The notes under the pieces are model-generated. The model did not search any database, was not told the DNA's origin, and saw only the letters and a list, made by a program, of their open reading frames with translations. A program made the translations under genes and the position numbers. From the NCBI RefSeq assembly GCF_036417845.1, contig NC_089984.1:30477447-30541446 (forward strand): a stretch of DNA of 64,000 nt. Reading direction: 5' to 3'. This DNA is from Apteryx mantelli (Eukaryota > Chordata > Aves > Apterygiformes > Apterygidae). Of the stretch, positions 1-12,610 are shown one piece after another. The number at the start of each line of letters is the position of its first letter. The stretch's first letter is position 1.

Positions 1-3000
1 GTGCCTATCTGTCACTGCTATAAATTCTGCCGGAATAGTGTCTCCAGCCAGCTGTCCCCATTCAAGAACAGTACTGATTATACTGAGGAAGGAATAAAGC
101 TATGACAAGGAGTAAGACTAGAGTGGAAGACTGCCAATTCACAGAGAGACGCTCTGCAGGTGATCTGGAAGCATTTACACACAAGAAAGAAGCGTGACAG
201 TGGAGGGCTCTTCAGTCTAGCAATGACAGAGCAAGTGCCCATGACTGGAAATTAAACAGAGACAAAAAATATTAACAGCAAGGATAATTATGAAACAACT
301 TACCAAGAGATAAAGTAGTTTCTCCACCACCCGAGGCCTCTAAATGAAGGGAGGAGGGGTATTTAAATCAGCCTTTTCTCACAGAGACAAAAATTAACAC
401 AGAAAAGTCAAACAGCCTGAGCTAAACAGAAGATAAGTCAAGCTGAGTATCATCCTGGTTCCTCCTCACCTTATAAATCAACATATCTGTGAATAAGAGC
501 CTGAAGCAACCAATATTGGAGAGAAAGCTCTAAAGACATCAATAGAAGGTGAACGGACAGAGGCTCTTCTGAGGGAGCCCCAGTGCAAACTGTGTGCTCT
601 AATGGCCCCAGGAAACTCACTTCGTTAAGAAAAGGTCTTCCACAGGAAAAGAGCACGGCAGTCTGCAGCAATCTCTGCTGCAGATGTTCCCAAATTGTGG
701 TCCATTTGAGAGCCTGCCAACAGCAAGTTGGACCTGGATAATAAGATAATGTTCTCACTGCTTTTTGTTTCCAGCTGTTAAATTCCAGCTGTGAAACCCA
801 AAAGATAATTCAACTATTTCACTGATACTGTTTTTCCTGTAAGCAATTGCTCTAACTGCACAGGGATGTTAGACGATTAGAGATGAAGATCTGATCTTCA
901 GAGATGAAGATCAGACTAGAGATGAATCTGATCTCTCTGCTATGATATAGTCCATCCTAAAGAAAATATTTAAGAATCCCCATGAATTTGCTTTAGCTGA
1001 AAACTGAGAAGTAACCTTTGATGCAAACGTCCACCATATTGGGACTTTAATGTTTGACTGGAATCTGCAGATACTAATATCACTGCTACAAAGATGTAGC
1101 ACAACAGAGCGCTGCTGAGTGGCAGATTAACATAAATAGCGCAAAAAGCAGAAATGTCAGCATGGAAGAAAACACATTATCCTTTCTTTTCTGACTTGCA
1201 AAATTCAAACTTTTCTATTTCACCTCAGTTTTTTCATGTCAAATCTGTCCTGAAGCATCTTTACGTATTGATTCTTTTGTCTTTGTTTTGGGGGGGGAGG
1301 GGAGAGAGGGAGGACAACAAATAAACTTGCCAACAAGACTAGACAAAATTACCCTTGGCTACTCATGAGTCAGTGCTCACCCTTCTCAAAGGACACTGCT
1401 GTCTTCTTCTGTCCCCTTAAGCTTGTTACCCCTAAGTACAATCTTGGTATTCAAATGTGTGCAAGGATCTGTTACCAGCTCAGTAAGGCTAAACACCTCC
1501 GTGGGAGCTGCAGTTCCAAAAGAGAGAGAACAAGATGAGACGTGCCATCCCCAGAGAGAAAGAAAGCTGGAAAGCCCCCATTGCACATACCGATTTCAAC
1601 CAAGGAACAACTGCCTAACCTGCTATTAAGGGTTACACAACAGTAGTTCTTTTGGCACCAGATCATGGTATTTCCAAACAACGACCCTTTTCATTAGATT
1701 CGACTGTGTTTCAGGAAGCAAATAAAGACTTAACGGGCCTTTCCAGAAGTGGGGTGGTAACCGACAAACTATTTGAGATGCACAACTCAGATCTGTAGCA
1801 CAGTCATTCTGAAAGCATGCAACTGGGTCAACTTGGATAATACAAACAGTCAAAAGCCCTCTTTATCTTCCAGACACTGAAGGTGAGGGAGGACAACATT
1901 TTTATTGGATTTTTTTTTACTGACAGTGCTTACTGGAAAAAAAATCTTGTCTCTGAAGAACATGGTTCCTGCTTCATTAATATTTTATATAAAAAGCAAA
2001 GATAATAAAAGTTCATTCTAGCTGTTTTCTGATCTTCAAAAGCAAAAGGAAAAAATAAAAATGATTTTTAAAAGACACTTGAACCCTCTTCCATGCTGTA
2101 TGAGCCCTCTCTACATGTTTATGGGCCATATAAACAGATGTGACAGCAGAATTGGCAGCTGAACTAACTCGGCAGCCTAGAAAAATGAGTTTACATCTCC
2201 CTCCAGCCTTGGTTGAAAGCTGTCCCAGCTCAGCCCAGGTTCAGATAGCCAGCTGGCTACTCAGTGCGAGTCCTTTGGGCATCTGGACACAGCACTAGTC
2301 AGAAGACGTGCTGCCCAGTAAAGAAGCTGGCATAGTTTAACTGAGGAACACTGGCTCCTCCTTTATACAGAAGGTTGCTGTAAATAAACACTGAGCTCAA
2401 CAGCTGAAGATGATCTGGTAATCCTGAGAGCTGTTCTGTCAAAACAGACCTTTTTTTCCTGCCACGAGTTTTCTTTTCCTGTGTCATTCCCTTCTTCCTC
2501 TACCTTCTTTAAAAAGGAGACTTTCCAGATACCCATACGCTAATTTAGTCTCTCTTCCTTTTGCCAGGGGAATCTCAGCAGAGATGCATATTTTGACATC
2601 TCTCCTACCAATAAAAGATGGAGCAATTCTGGATCACTGCCAAATAAACCCATTTTTGCAAAGGAAGAAGGATGAGTTGGGAACTATGGAATTGAATGGG
2701 ACACAGGAGAGAAAGCCTTAATTCCCAGCGTGGCCACAGACTTCATATGCAAAACTGGGCCAGTTTTTCAACCTGCTCTTTGTCCATAAAACACAAACAA
2801 TGCAAAATAATGATACTCCTTGGCTTGGGTGCTGTGAAGGGAAATACAGGCATTATTTAGAGAGGATCTTGTTTCTCAGTTGTCCTAACATATATGGCTC
2901 CAGAAGCATACTAGCTTACCACAGATTTCATGAGGTTCCTACTTTGCCCTTAATATTTATGGCTACCCATCACTCTTTCAAGAAGCCTTCCCTGAGGCTG

Positions 3001-6000
3001 ACCTAGTTTTTCAGGTGAGAAAGGCAGGAACCTTCTGCATCTAGGCTGAACTCATCCAAATCACTCCTGCACTGGCCCTAACACTCTCCTGAAATGCTCA
3101 CATAGGCAAGAAGACAACTTTCTTCTTCTCTACATTCCTCCTAGTTTAGTAGCCACAGGTATCCCTCACCTGACCCACAGAGAAATCCTCCTTCTCCCCA
3201 AACTGGAGGTAAGACATGTATTTATCACTCATCATGGAGATCAGAAAAGAGATTACCCAAAACCTTTCCTGCACTGTGTTCCTAGCCAGCAGTCCCACAC
3301 AGCGACCCTGCAACTCTTTGCCTATGACAAGAAAGCTACATGGACTTATCAACTGAGCAAGCACCAAGATGAAAGAATGGTAACGTGAAGTCTGTAGGTG
3401 TTTCAAGGTGTTCTTACAATGTAAAGATCCCCTGCATACAGGCGGCACAATTCATTCCTTTTCTGACCTGTTTTTTAGTCAGAGGCAAACGTCGTAATTA
3501 TAGCCTGCCTGATTATAAACAAAATTACAAATCTGTCCTTAGGGCACAACTGTGTCCCTACCTGAGTGTTATCAGCCCCCAAACCTCATTTAATCTTGAC
3601 AGATGTGTAGTACTGAGGCACCATCACAGTAAACTCTACAAGTAAATTTTATGAACACTTTCTCTGCAGTATTCCCATGCTCCTCCAGCAGACAGTTAGT
3701 TCACATGGCATTTTTAATGCAACCTATGTAATTTAATCCATCAGTACAATAACTGAATACCTCCGATGACTTTGAGCTTTTGCTAAGTCTCTGGCTTTTC
3801 TTTGATAACCTAACCGTCTCAGCTTTATCAACTGATACCAAAGGCCTACACAAAATACTGTTTTCCAACTATATCAACCTCTTTTCTTCAGAAACTTTTT
3901 ACTATGCCGTCCAAGTAAGACACAAAACATCAAGTTCATTTCAGGAAAACTAAGTCATCTTTCCATGGTCCCTTCAGTTCAGTTTTTTAATACCTTAAAC
4001 TAATCCTGCTGACATGGAAGACTTTTCCCTGGTATAAATAGAGGAAGGTACATATAATGCTCTCTCTATACCTTTCTCAACATATATTGTTAGTGCTCAG
4101 AGAGACCACAGATCAAATGACAGACCTATTCCTGCAGCTGTTACCTGGGAGAAACCACTCAGCTAAAAAGATGAGAGGACATTAAAAAATAACCAGGAAG
4201 ATATCCTCAGCAGGTCCTTGTTATCCCAAAATCAGAGCCGAGTGTTCCCAACACAGGAACCTTCACTTTGGCCTGGACTTCTCTCTTCAGGAAATCTGAA
4301 GTATCTCAGCAGTGTGAACTTTAAGATTCAACTCAACAGCACTTTCTGGTGCTCATGTGGTAGATAAGCAAAGAGCTTGAACCCCCTGGGGTCTGAGAGG
4401 CCTTTAAAAATGTTTGTCACAAGCGGAGTAGTGTGAGAGCCCTGATTCACTAACTGAGAACATCATTCTGTTAACTTCTTTTTAAACAGGTTACCTGACC
4501 TACTGTGGCTGCTAAAAAAAAGGATCCAAGCTGACTGTGCTCCCAGACAGCTCAGTTTCCCATGCAGCCACAGAAGTGCCTCCTTCTAATTGCTTTCTAA
4601 ACAGCAGTTGAATAATCCCAGCCTGGCTCTGAAAATCACAAGGCAGGTCTTTTGGAAAACACTTTTCTACATGTTCTAACCTTTCTGATATTTGTTGTTG
4701 ACCCCACCAGCACACATCAATTTATGAACACTGAAAGTGCTTTTAATTGCTGTCTTTGAATATCTACTCACTACATCTGTGAAGAAAAATGAGCAGTAGA
4801 TGAGTAAAATACTGTTAGTTTTTCATCATCCTTTCCCTCATGATTGCTCAAGTGTAGCAAGCAGATTTTTCTTGGCACTGGATCATAGAACTGCCAGTGC
4901 AATATTGCATGAGAAGTTACAATACATGTAAAAGAAGAGGTTAAGAACCTACCTAACCTATTATCAAGGTAAAAAAAAAATAGGATAAGGTTAGATTACA
5001 AATGTGTTTTCAACAAACTCTTAGAAAGGCCATGTTGCTGTTTCCCTGGATCAGAACTGACAAAAGTCCTCAAATTCTTAAAAGTTATAGATGGATATTT
5101 CATCTCAGATCACAGCAAGTAAAGCTCTTTCCAATTTGCATTGAATTTGCTCATTTGTCATTTTAAAGCAGCACACATCAGCTGCTAATGACTCCAGCAG
5201 TGGCACTTTCTCTTAACATATTCATTCTCTTTAAAATCATCACATTTCAACAGCCCTGTAAGAAGGATACTAAGACACACCAAAACATGTGTGAGCCACA
5301 CGGTCAGAGACATTCTGACCAGGATGTTTGCAGACACCAGGTGGTTAATAGGACAGGCAAACAAATGTCTTCTAAAGGCTAAATTCATATTATTGACTAA
5401 AAAGAGTTAGCAAAAGATCTTCTGGTATCCTAGTCACTGCTTAGCAGGTAGAGCAAACATTTTGAAGAATACAGCAAAGAGTTTTTATGTCTACTTACCT
5501 GATCCGCTTACAGATTTAGTTAGCAGATGCTCACTTTTTGTCATTTTTTTCCTTAGCAGAGTCCTATCCAGCCCTGTCAGTTGCAGCCTTGGTTTTGATT
5601 ACAGGTGGAAAAGGTCTGCCGACTGCTTCTCCCTCCAGAGAGAGCCTGTTCATATGTTTGTACTTCCCTTTGGCAATGTTTTCTTTTTTCTTTAACACAG
5701 GAAAGCAATGTGGAAATCCAGTATTCAGCATCCCCAAACATCTGAAGACTCAAAACAGGCAATGCCTTGGTGACTTGCCCTTAAACATCACTGGTGCATG
5801 AACTGACTGATGCTTGCAGCATGAAGTGGAAAATGAAATCTGACTCCTGCCTCAGTTTCCAGACAGCAGAACTAACAGATGATTTACCAGTCTGGCTTGC
5901 TTCTATGTTAAATTCCTCCTTCCAGCTTCACTCAGCCACTGGTATTACAATGATGGCAAAGCTAAAGGAACTGACCTAGAAGACCAGTTTCCAGTATCAG

Positions 6001-9000
6001 CTTCAAGCTAACAGGTGCTCAGTGTACCTGAAATTTTTTATGTTCAACTTCTCAGTTTTCTTTAGGGAATAAACTCACCCTGACCTAAAAGCATACACAG
6101 AGAATAACATAAAAAAGGAGAACAACTCTGCAACTATCAAGCATATCTTTTCTTAAAAGTTCTCAGTGAATATCGCATAGGATCACAGAAAGGATGTGAC
6201 TTAGAACATTTAGGATCCAATCTTGCAGCCTTTTCCTGTGACTTCAAAGGATATGTACATCTTTGCATAGTCTTGAAACTGAATTGCTGTGTACTATCAA
6301 AAAAAGATGAGTTGGAAAAATTAGAAAGCAACATTTGAAATACCTCTGCCAATAGGTACAGCTCTTCCTTAAAAAAATAAATAAATAAAAGCTCCTCTCA
6401 GAGGGAGACAGGAAAAGCAAAGGAAATTGACCTGTAAAAAGATTAGTTATTTTTAATTGTAACATCATAAATTAGGAAAAACAAATTGGTTCCATTCACT
6501 GACTTCCAAAATTTCCTAAGAAGCCTGCAGCTTACTAGCACTTACCCTTAGATGTTATTATTGCTAACTGCTGTGTTATGATTACAAAACACTGGCATAA
6601 ATCTCACTCGGTACTTCTTAGGGTTTCTGAGGGCAGAACATTCACATGCTCCTCTCTGACCCCCTGTTCCTTATTATTTGCTGTGCACGCGTCTGTGCAA
6701 CTCATCACCGACTGAACCAACCCAAACACCAGCTGAATTCAGCTGGTGTAGATTTGGATACGCTTTATGCCATAGCATAAGCCTAGCCTGTTTTGTATTT
6801 ACCTTCCATTCCAGATATTTTAGGAGCTGATTAGAAAGTTTCTCGTGTAATGAGCTACAGCCAGACGCAGTACCTTTGATACAAATGCCATGAGGAGTGC
6901 GGTCCAAGGAGTAACCTATGAGTTGATTCCCACCCACATCAACCTTTCTCCAAAGGCGATAATGAATACGAATTCAGCAGCAAACACTGCCTGAATAGAC
7001 AAATGCTTCCTCCCAAACCTAATATACACAGCTGGGATGCAGCTGTTGCGACTACAGCAGAGCAGGAGGCAGCTGCTGCCAGGGGAAAGGCAGCAGCTCA
7101 CACAAGGAAGGGGCAACCCACCCAGAAGGACTGTCCCACAACCCACTGCAACTGCCAAAGCTGGACCACCCTGGTTGGAAAGTATTTTTTGGAAGTATAC
7201 CCTCATGGAGAGTTCAGCTACAATTTGCTTCCTGAAAATCTAGAAATAATGCAGCTTAAGCGTTTTGTGCATTATATAGATGTTAGCATGGAGAACTACA
7301 AGGCCTGGGTCAAAGTCAGTTAATCCAAAGGCCTGTTCCTAAGTAAACAGTGAAAATTCACTCTACTTCAGGGCCTCCTCCAGAAACCCCTACAGGAAGT
7401 CTCTGCTTTCTCCTTTCCTCTGAACCAATTGTGCCAAGCAAGGTTAAATGATAATCCTGTAATAAGCATACGTGCAGAATAGCAAGTTTTTGTTTGAAAA
7501 TATTTGGAAGACAACTGGGAGCTGTGAATACTCTATAACTAACTTAACTAAGTTTGGGCTACACAACGACTTTAAGGAACCTTTTTTTTTTTAAATAAAT
7601 CCGCAGTGGTGAAAAGAGACAGAATGATACTTCGGGAAACTGAAACTGTCTTCCTATTTACAGGATGGGTAAAAAACACAGGCAGTATTAGTGTATGTTG
7701 TTCCCAAGCCTCTGCTCCTACTAACTTACTTCACCTCGGTTCCAACGTTCAAAACTCAAAAGAATCACATCTCCTTGGGCCTCCCCTTCATCCCCCCACA
7801 GAATTTGTGCCCACGCATCCTTTAATTTCGAAAGAGAAACCAACAAGTTGCCCACATCCCAGCATCAGTCCTACAGGTATTTCATTACTGCAGCTCTTGC
7901 TCTCCACATTTAATGATTTACACCTTTGCAGAATTTAAAGCAGTTTTAGCTGATAAGATGCACAGGCTAAGAATCCACTAGTTTTCTTTGCCTACATGTA
8001 AATAGTAGGTAGCATACAAATAATCACAGCGGGTTTTTCAACTTCCCCTGCTTACTCAGACCTTGATCTCTAACAAAACTTCCAAAAAAGGGCTGGCTGT
8101 GCTGGTAAATCCTGCAGCAGGTATTCACGCCTAGAGGATAATAAGCTACAGTCACCAGCAAGTAACAAGTTTAGCCGCCACCATCCTGTACCAAACTTGA
8201 AAAAATGATAGGACTGAGTGGGCTGCCCGCAGCCAGCCATTCACTGCTCCTACACATGGGGACCTGACTGTCAGGGAAGTGAGAGCAAATCTGCTTTTGA
8301 CCTTAGAGTAAGCTACACACTCTATTACACATTGAGGTAGCAGCAAGATTTGAAACAGACTATTCTGCTTTTTTAGGCTGAATTACTCAGGCTCCCTTCT
8401 TGACCTCCTAACGTTGTATTAAAAAGTGTGTTTTTCCTAAGTTAGCTTCATTGGGCCAGGTCTCCCAAGCACCTTTTTAGCCCTTCAAACACATGCGTGG
8501 GACTTAAAGACTACCCTTAAGTAGCCAGGTTTAGATTATCAATTGCTTACAGTGGCTACCTTAAATACCTATGCAATTTTTTCCAGATGTTGCTTAAGGT
8601 CTATTTACTGTACATTGAGTTCTATTTACTGTACACGCTGGGTTCTCTCTGTGGTGGTGTTAGGAAAGCAGACTCATGTTATACATGCTCTCTTTGTTGA
8701 GTACACAGTCCAAGGTTTTAGGAATCATTCCAGTTAAAGAGTCATCATGATTAAAAAGCAAAATAAAAATCATTGCTACACGCATCATAACCATGATACA
8801 TAATAATAATTTCTTTAGTAGCATAAAACAGACATTTGACAGTAAGAAATATTTATATGAATGTGCATTTTGGAGATACTAAAAGAATTAGATAAGCTTA
8901 AGCACAGAATTGCAAACTTTTAAAGACTAGACCACGGCCCCTTGAAATATCATTTCAAATGATATTTGTGCTGACAACACTATAAATAAAATTTTAAAAG

Positions 9001-11850
9001 TAGATGCAGTACAGACAATAAGTGAAGAAATTCCCATGTGCTGACTTAGCAACATATCTCACCTCCAGCATATCCCAAAGAGTGAGACAAGGCTCCATTC
9101 CTGGACACATTCTGTTCAGTTTTCTCTCCTATTATTCTCACTGCTAAAACAGTCACAGCTGTTTTCTGTCAGGACACCCATGTTCGTGAGCCACCCCACG
9201 GAAGGGACACAGCGTACAGGCACTGAACACTCATCCCAAGGTACATCACTGAGGCTGTTCTCGGGTGAAGTACAGGGCTGACCTCAGTTTCCCTTGGGGT
9301 AAAGCCAAAGCGCCTTGCCATCTTCGTGGGCTAATGACGGATGGCTTATGAGTATTTCTTATCCTGAGGTGATCAGTTATCCTGCGGTGTTTTTTTAAAG
9401 GAGTGAAGACGAGGCATAAACTTGCCAAACAGGGAACCTGTTCCTGTCACAAAGTTTCCACAGCAACCTGGACAGAGATGAATCCACCCTCCACAGGCCA
9501 AGCAGCTTCTACATGGTAACATTACTTTGGGTCATTACAAAACTCGGTAGGATTTTGGCAATGTCAAGCTGCATCATGCTGGGTTTCCCAGGTCCCACAG
9601 CACTCCCTAATTCCAAATTTGAACAAACCAATGGGGTCGCTGAGCATGACTGCATAACCCCACCTCTGCCTCTTGCACAAGGATTTTCAGGGCAGAGCTG
9701 CAAGCAGTCTGCCCTTCTTCCTGCACCTCCTTGTGATCTGGTATCTACAGTTTACGTAGGATTCAAAGGTTGCAGATCAGCTAGAGCACTACAGGCCTAC
9801 TCTGCAACCACCCCTGAGCCGTCCCAGCCCCATATAACAGCTCATACTGCATATTAACAACCCACATATCAGCTTTTAACTGAAGCACTATTTTATTAAG
9901 AGGCTGAACTGCAAATAATGGGTATAATGAGCACATAAACCTATCTGCTTTTTCAGTAAGCATCAGTTAAACCTCATATTTTAATAGCTCATTCCTTTTC
10001 CTTGAGATAGTCTCCAAAACAATATACTTGTAAATTTTGAAAGGAAATGTAACATTCCTTCAGTGTTTTCCCAAAGAGTAAAATACTGTAGTGTTTAACA
10101 GTAAACATGAAGCTAAGGTTTCTGTTTGCTTAAAAACAAATGTTCCCCTTGAAGTTAAAAAAAGGCTAGGATAAATACTTCCAGTGGTTTTATGAAGGGT
10201 TTATTAACTTTCATTTAAAGCTATATTAGGAATCAAACATGAAAAAAGAGTAATGTTTAAAGTTTTTTTTTTAATTATTAAAAATTGCCTATAAGCTGGA
10301 AATTCAGCCTGGGATTTGAGCCTGTGTCTGATTTTTGCTACCATATATCCCAGAAACAGTGTATAGCAGTAATGCTACCAAGCAAACATACCAACAGGCT
10401 TTTAATTTCAAACCTCAGCTGAAAACATTTCTCCCATTCTTACAGTTTTTCTCCCCATTTATCTCTGCAATTGTATTTAATTCTATGGAGCACTTAAAAG
10501 TTAATTCAGTGAGGCATTTTGCAATACAGTTTGTCTGAATGATGCTATAGAGAGTAAAGGTTGTATTGTACTATATAATGAAACTACGTCTATGCTTGAA
10601 CAAACCCCAACTGCTGTTCATCAAACTAGCAAGTTCCTGAATGATCTTTTGGACTCAGGACTAATGACAATGGATTATTTTAAAACAGCAGTCCTACCCT
10701 AAAATATGATTATAAAGTTGACACAGGCTCACAAGGATTGTGACAGACTTCCAAAACTAAGTTGATTAGCCTGCAAGTAAAACATTATAGTTTTTCCTCA
10801 TTGCTAGAACTACAAATTCAGCACCTGAACCGAAGATCAAAATGTAGTTTTGAGTTTTGTTTCTGTTTTTCAATAAAACCGCATAGCACCTGAAAAGCCT
10901 GATGTAAATCTGGACCTGCAAATTTTCATACTTCCGATTCATTCACTAATTACTATTTACGCACTAGTTTCCACAGCTAACAGGTGTATGGATTGGTAAA
11001 ATATATTTTAGCTGGTGACAAGATACTATTTTGAGCTGACACAGAGGACTATTTGGATAGGTAAGAAGGAGACTTTTTTATGCAAGTAACTTAGAATAGT
11101 ATACTGCAACCTATGAGATCAAAATGGTAAATCTTCCAAAGCTAAATAAAAATCTTTTTAAAAGTAAATAATTATGCCTTGGGAAGAACATTTTGAAGAC
11201 CAGAATGAACAGGTCAAAGAGGATCCTTAGTATCCAGTTTGGCAGCCCTTAGAAACACAAGCACTGGAATAAACTTCAGGGTTTCATAATCTCAGTGGTT
11301 CCAGGAATTTTTAAAACAGTCTGCACTACAAGAAACAGTACTGCTGTGTTAAGTCATCTGGTCTATCAGAAACCAGTGTAGGATAGTTTCCGCTCTACAT
11401 TTTGCAACATTATCTTTGGCACAAAGGAGGGATTAAAAAAAAAAAAAAACTTAAGCAAAATGAGAGCAAAGCGGTTTCGCAGTGTTTTTTTTTTTTTTTT
11501 TTTTTTATTTGCTGACTACCTCCTGCCTTTAGGTTATCAGTTCAAGCCTGATATAGACCACTGCCAAGAGCAACTCAAATGAAACAGAGCAGTGACAATG
11601 AACCCTAGTCCTGATGCAAGGCTATCCGGGAAGTGTTTTGCACACAGCCAGGATATTTTATTCAGCGAACAGGATCGCCCCTCTCCACCCCCAGCAGGGT
11701 TTCCAGCTACCCCAGGGGGAAGCTAAGAGCTCGAAGCTGTTCGCTGGGACCCTTCCAGTCCACGTGGGACGGAAGACAGGAAATGAATACACTGGGTGCC
11801 TGCCCCAAACCTCACCAACACTTTCCTGAGCGCTCATTCCCGTCCTCACG
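1..11850 (-). other. NT5C2: Probable NT5C2 intron 1 (no exon seen)
   Basis: This stretch is AT-rich, non-coding sequence without a recognisable exon. I looked on the minus strand for the conserved N-terminal coding exon of cytosolic 5'-nucleotidase II and did not find it, so that exon, if this is NT5C2, lies left of the window. The assignment is inferred from gene order: in amniotes NT5C2 sits on the opposite strand just upstream of INA, and a CpG island with a good minus-strand donor lies at 12.35 kb. Short open frames here are at most about 110 codons and match nothing I know. Minor content includes a G-rich run near 1290, an (AAAT)n run near 6370, a doubled 15-mer near 8600, and a T23 run near 11490. 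Confidence 0.55.
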
Positions 11851-12103
11851 TTGCAGCTCAAAAAGCGGAGGGGGGAGAGCAGCCACTCCGCACCAGGGAG
11901 GGGGGCCGCTCGGCGGCTCACCCTGCCCCGGGGGGGGGGCAGCTCCGCGGCGCAACCCACCTGCCCTAGGACGGGGGAAGCTGGCTCCCTGCCTGGGGAT
12001 GGGACGGAGGCAGCCCGGGGGCCCTGCCGGGCACCGCGGAGGGGCGAGGAAGGGCCGGGGGCCGACCCCGCCACGGCCGGGTTGAGGGCAGCAGAGGCAG
12101 ACC

Positions 12104-12285
12104 CCCCCCGCTCCAACGGTCCCCTCCGCGCGCCTCCCCCCCCCCCCACTCCAACGGTCCCTTCCGCGCGCCCCCCCACACTCCAACGGTCCCCCCCGCG
12201 CGCGCCTCCCCCCAGCCCCCCGGCTCCAACGGTCCCCTCCGCGCGCGCCTCCACCCCCCCCGGCTCCAACGGTCCCCTCCGCGCG
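12104..12285. repeat. Irregular minisatellite, five CTCCAACGGT units
   Basis: The 10-mer CTCCAACGGT recurs at 12111, 12149, 12181, 12224 and 12264, each followed by a C-rich and then GCGCGC-rich spacer, giving units of 32-43 bp. The block lies about 60-240 bp inside the presumed NT5C2 intron 1, just downstream of its donor on the minus strand. Each unit carries CAACGG, which fits the MYB core YAACNG. Confidence 0.85.
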
Positions 12286-12347
12286 CCCGGCGCACGCGCA
12301 GCCGCACGCACGCGCGCACTGCCCCCGCGCGCCCGGGCCGCTCTCAC

Positions 12348-12550
12348 CTCCCGCCGCGCTCGGAAGAAATACCCCGCACGACTGCCGCAGCGCCGAGGCG
12401 GCCGCACTGCGCAGGCGCGCCCCGCGCCCCGCCCCCTTCCACACACACGCGCGCGCGCGCGCTCCCCCCGCCCCTCCCGCCCGCCCGCCCCGGCGGCGGC
12501 AGGGACCGGGGAGAATGTGCGAACCCGGCGCGGAGCCGCAGAGGGGCCGC
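12348..12550 (-). other. NT5C2: Candidate non-coding exon 1 of NT5C2
   Basis: Read on the minus strand, GGCGGGAG is followed by GTGAGAG, a strong splice donor, with the last exonic base at 12348. It lies in the CpG island, as expected for a 5' UTR first exon. The upstream limit is arbitrary because no start-site signal is decisive. NT5C2 genes normally begin with a non-coding exon followed by a long intron, which fits the roughly 12 kb of intron-like sequence to the left. No transcript evidence is available here. Confidence 0.4.
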
Positions 12551-12610
12551 GGCCAGGGAGCGGGGGCAAAGTGCCGCCCCTCGGGGGAGGCGCACAGACC
12601 TCCCCGCTCA

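Larger units (their letters stand above)
11850..12610. promoter_or_regulatory. NT5C2: CpG-island promoter, probably of NT5C2
   Basis: A dense CpG island stands out from AT-rich flanks. It contains a GCGCACGCGC NRF1-type motif at 12290-12299, an alternating purine-pyrimidine tract at 12441-12462, and GC boxes. Its position upstream of INA and the minus-strand donor at 12347/12346 fit the NT5C2 promoter. The transcription start cannot be placed from sequence. Open frames of 80-370 codons cross the island on both strands, but they are low-complexity Arg/Ala/Pro/Gly readings produced by the base composition. Confidence 0.6.

Noticed and set aside
7003-7323. A 106-codon forward frame in the presumed NT5C2 intron
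   Set aside because: I could not assign it to any family, no splice or promoter context supports it, and frames of this length are expected by chance in 64 kb.
1-12347. Search for the NT5C2 first coding exon on the minus strand
   Set aside because: No sequence encoding the conserved N terminus was found. NT5C2 is therefore named only by synteny and the promoter.
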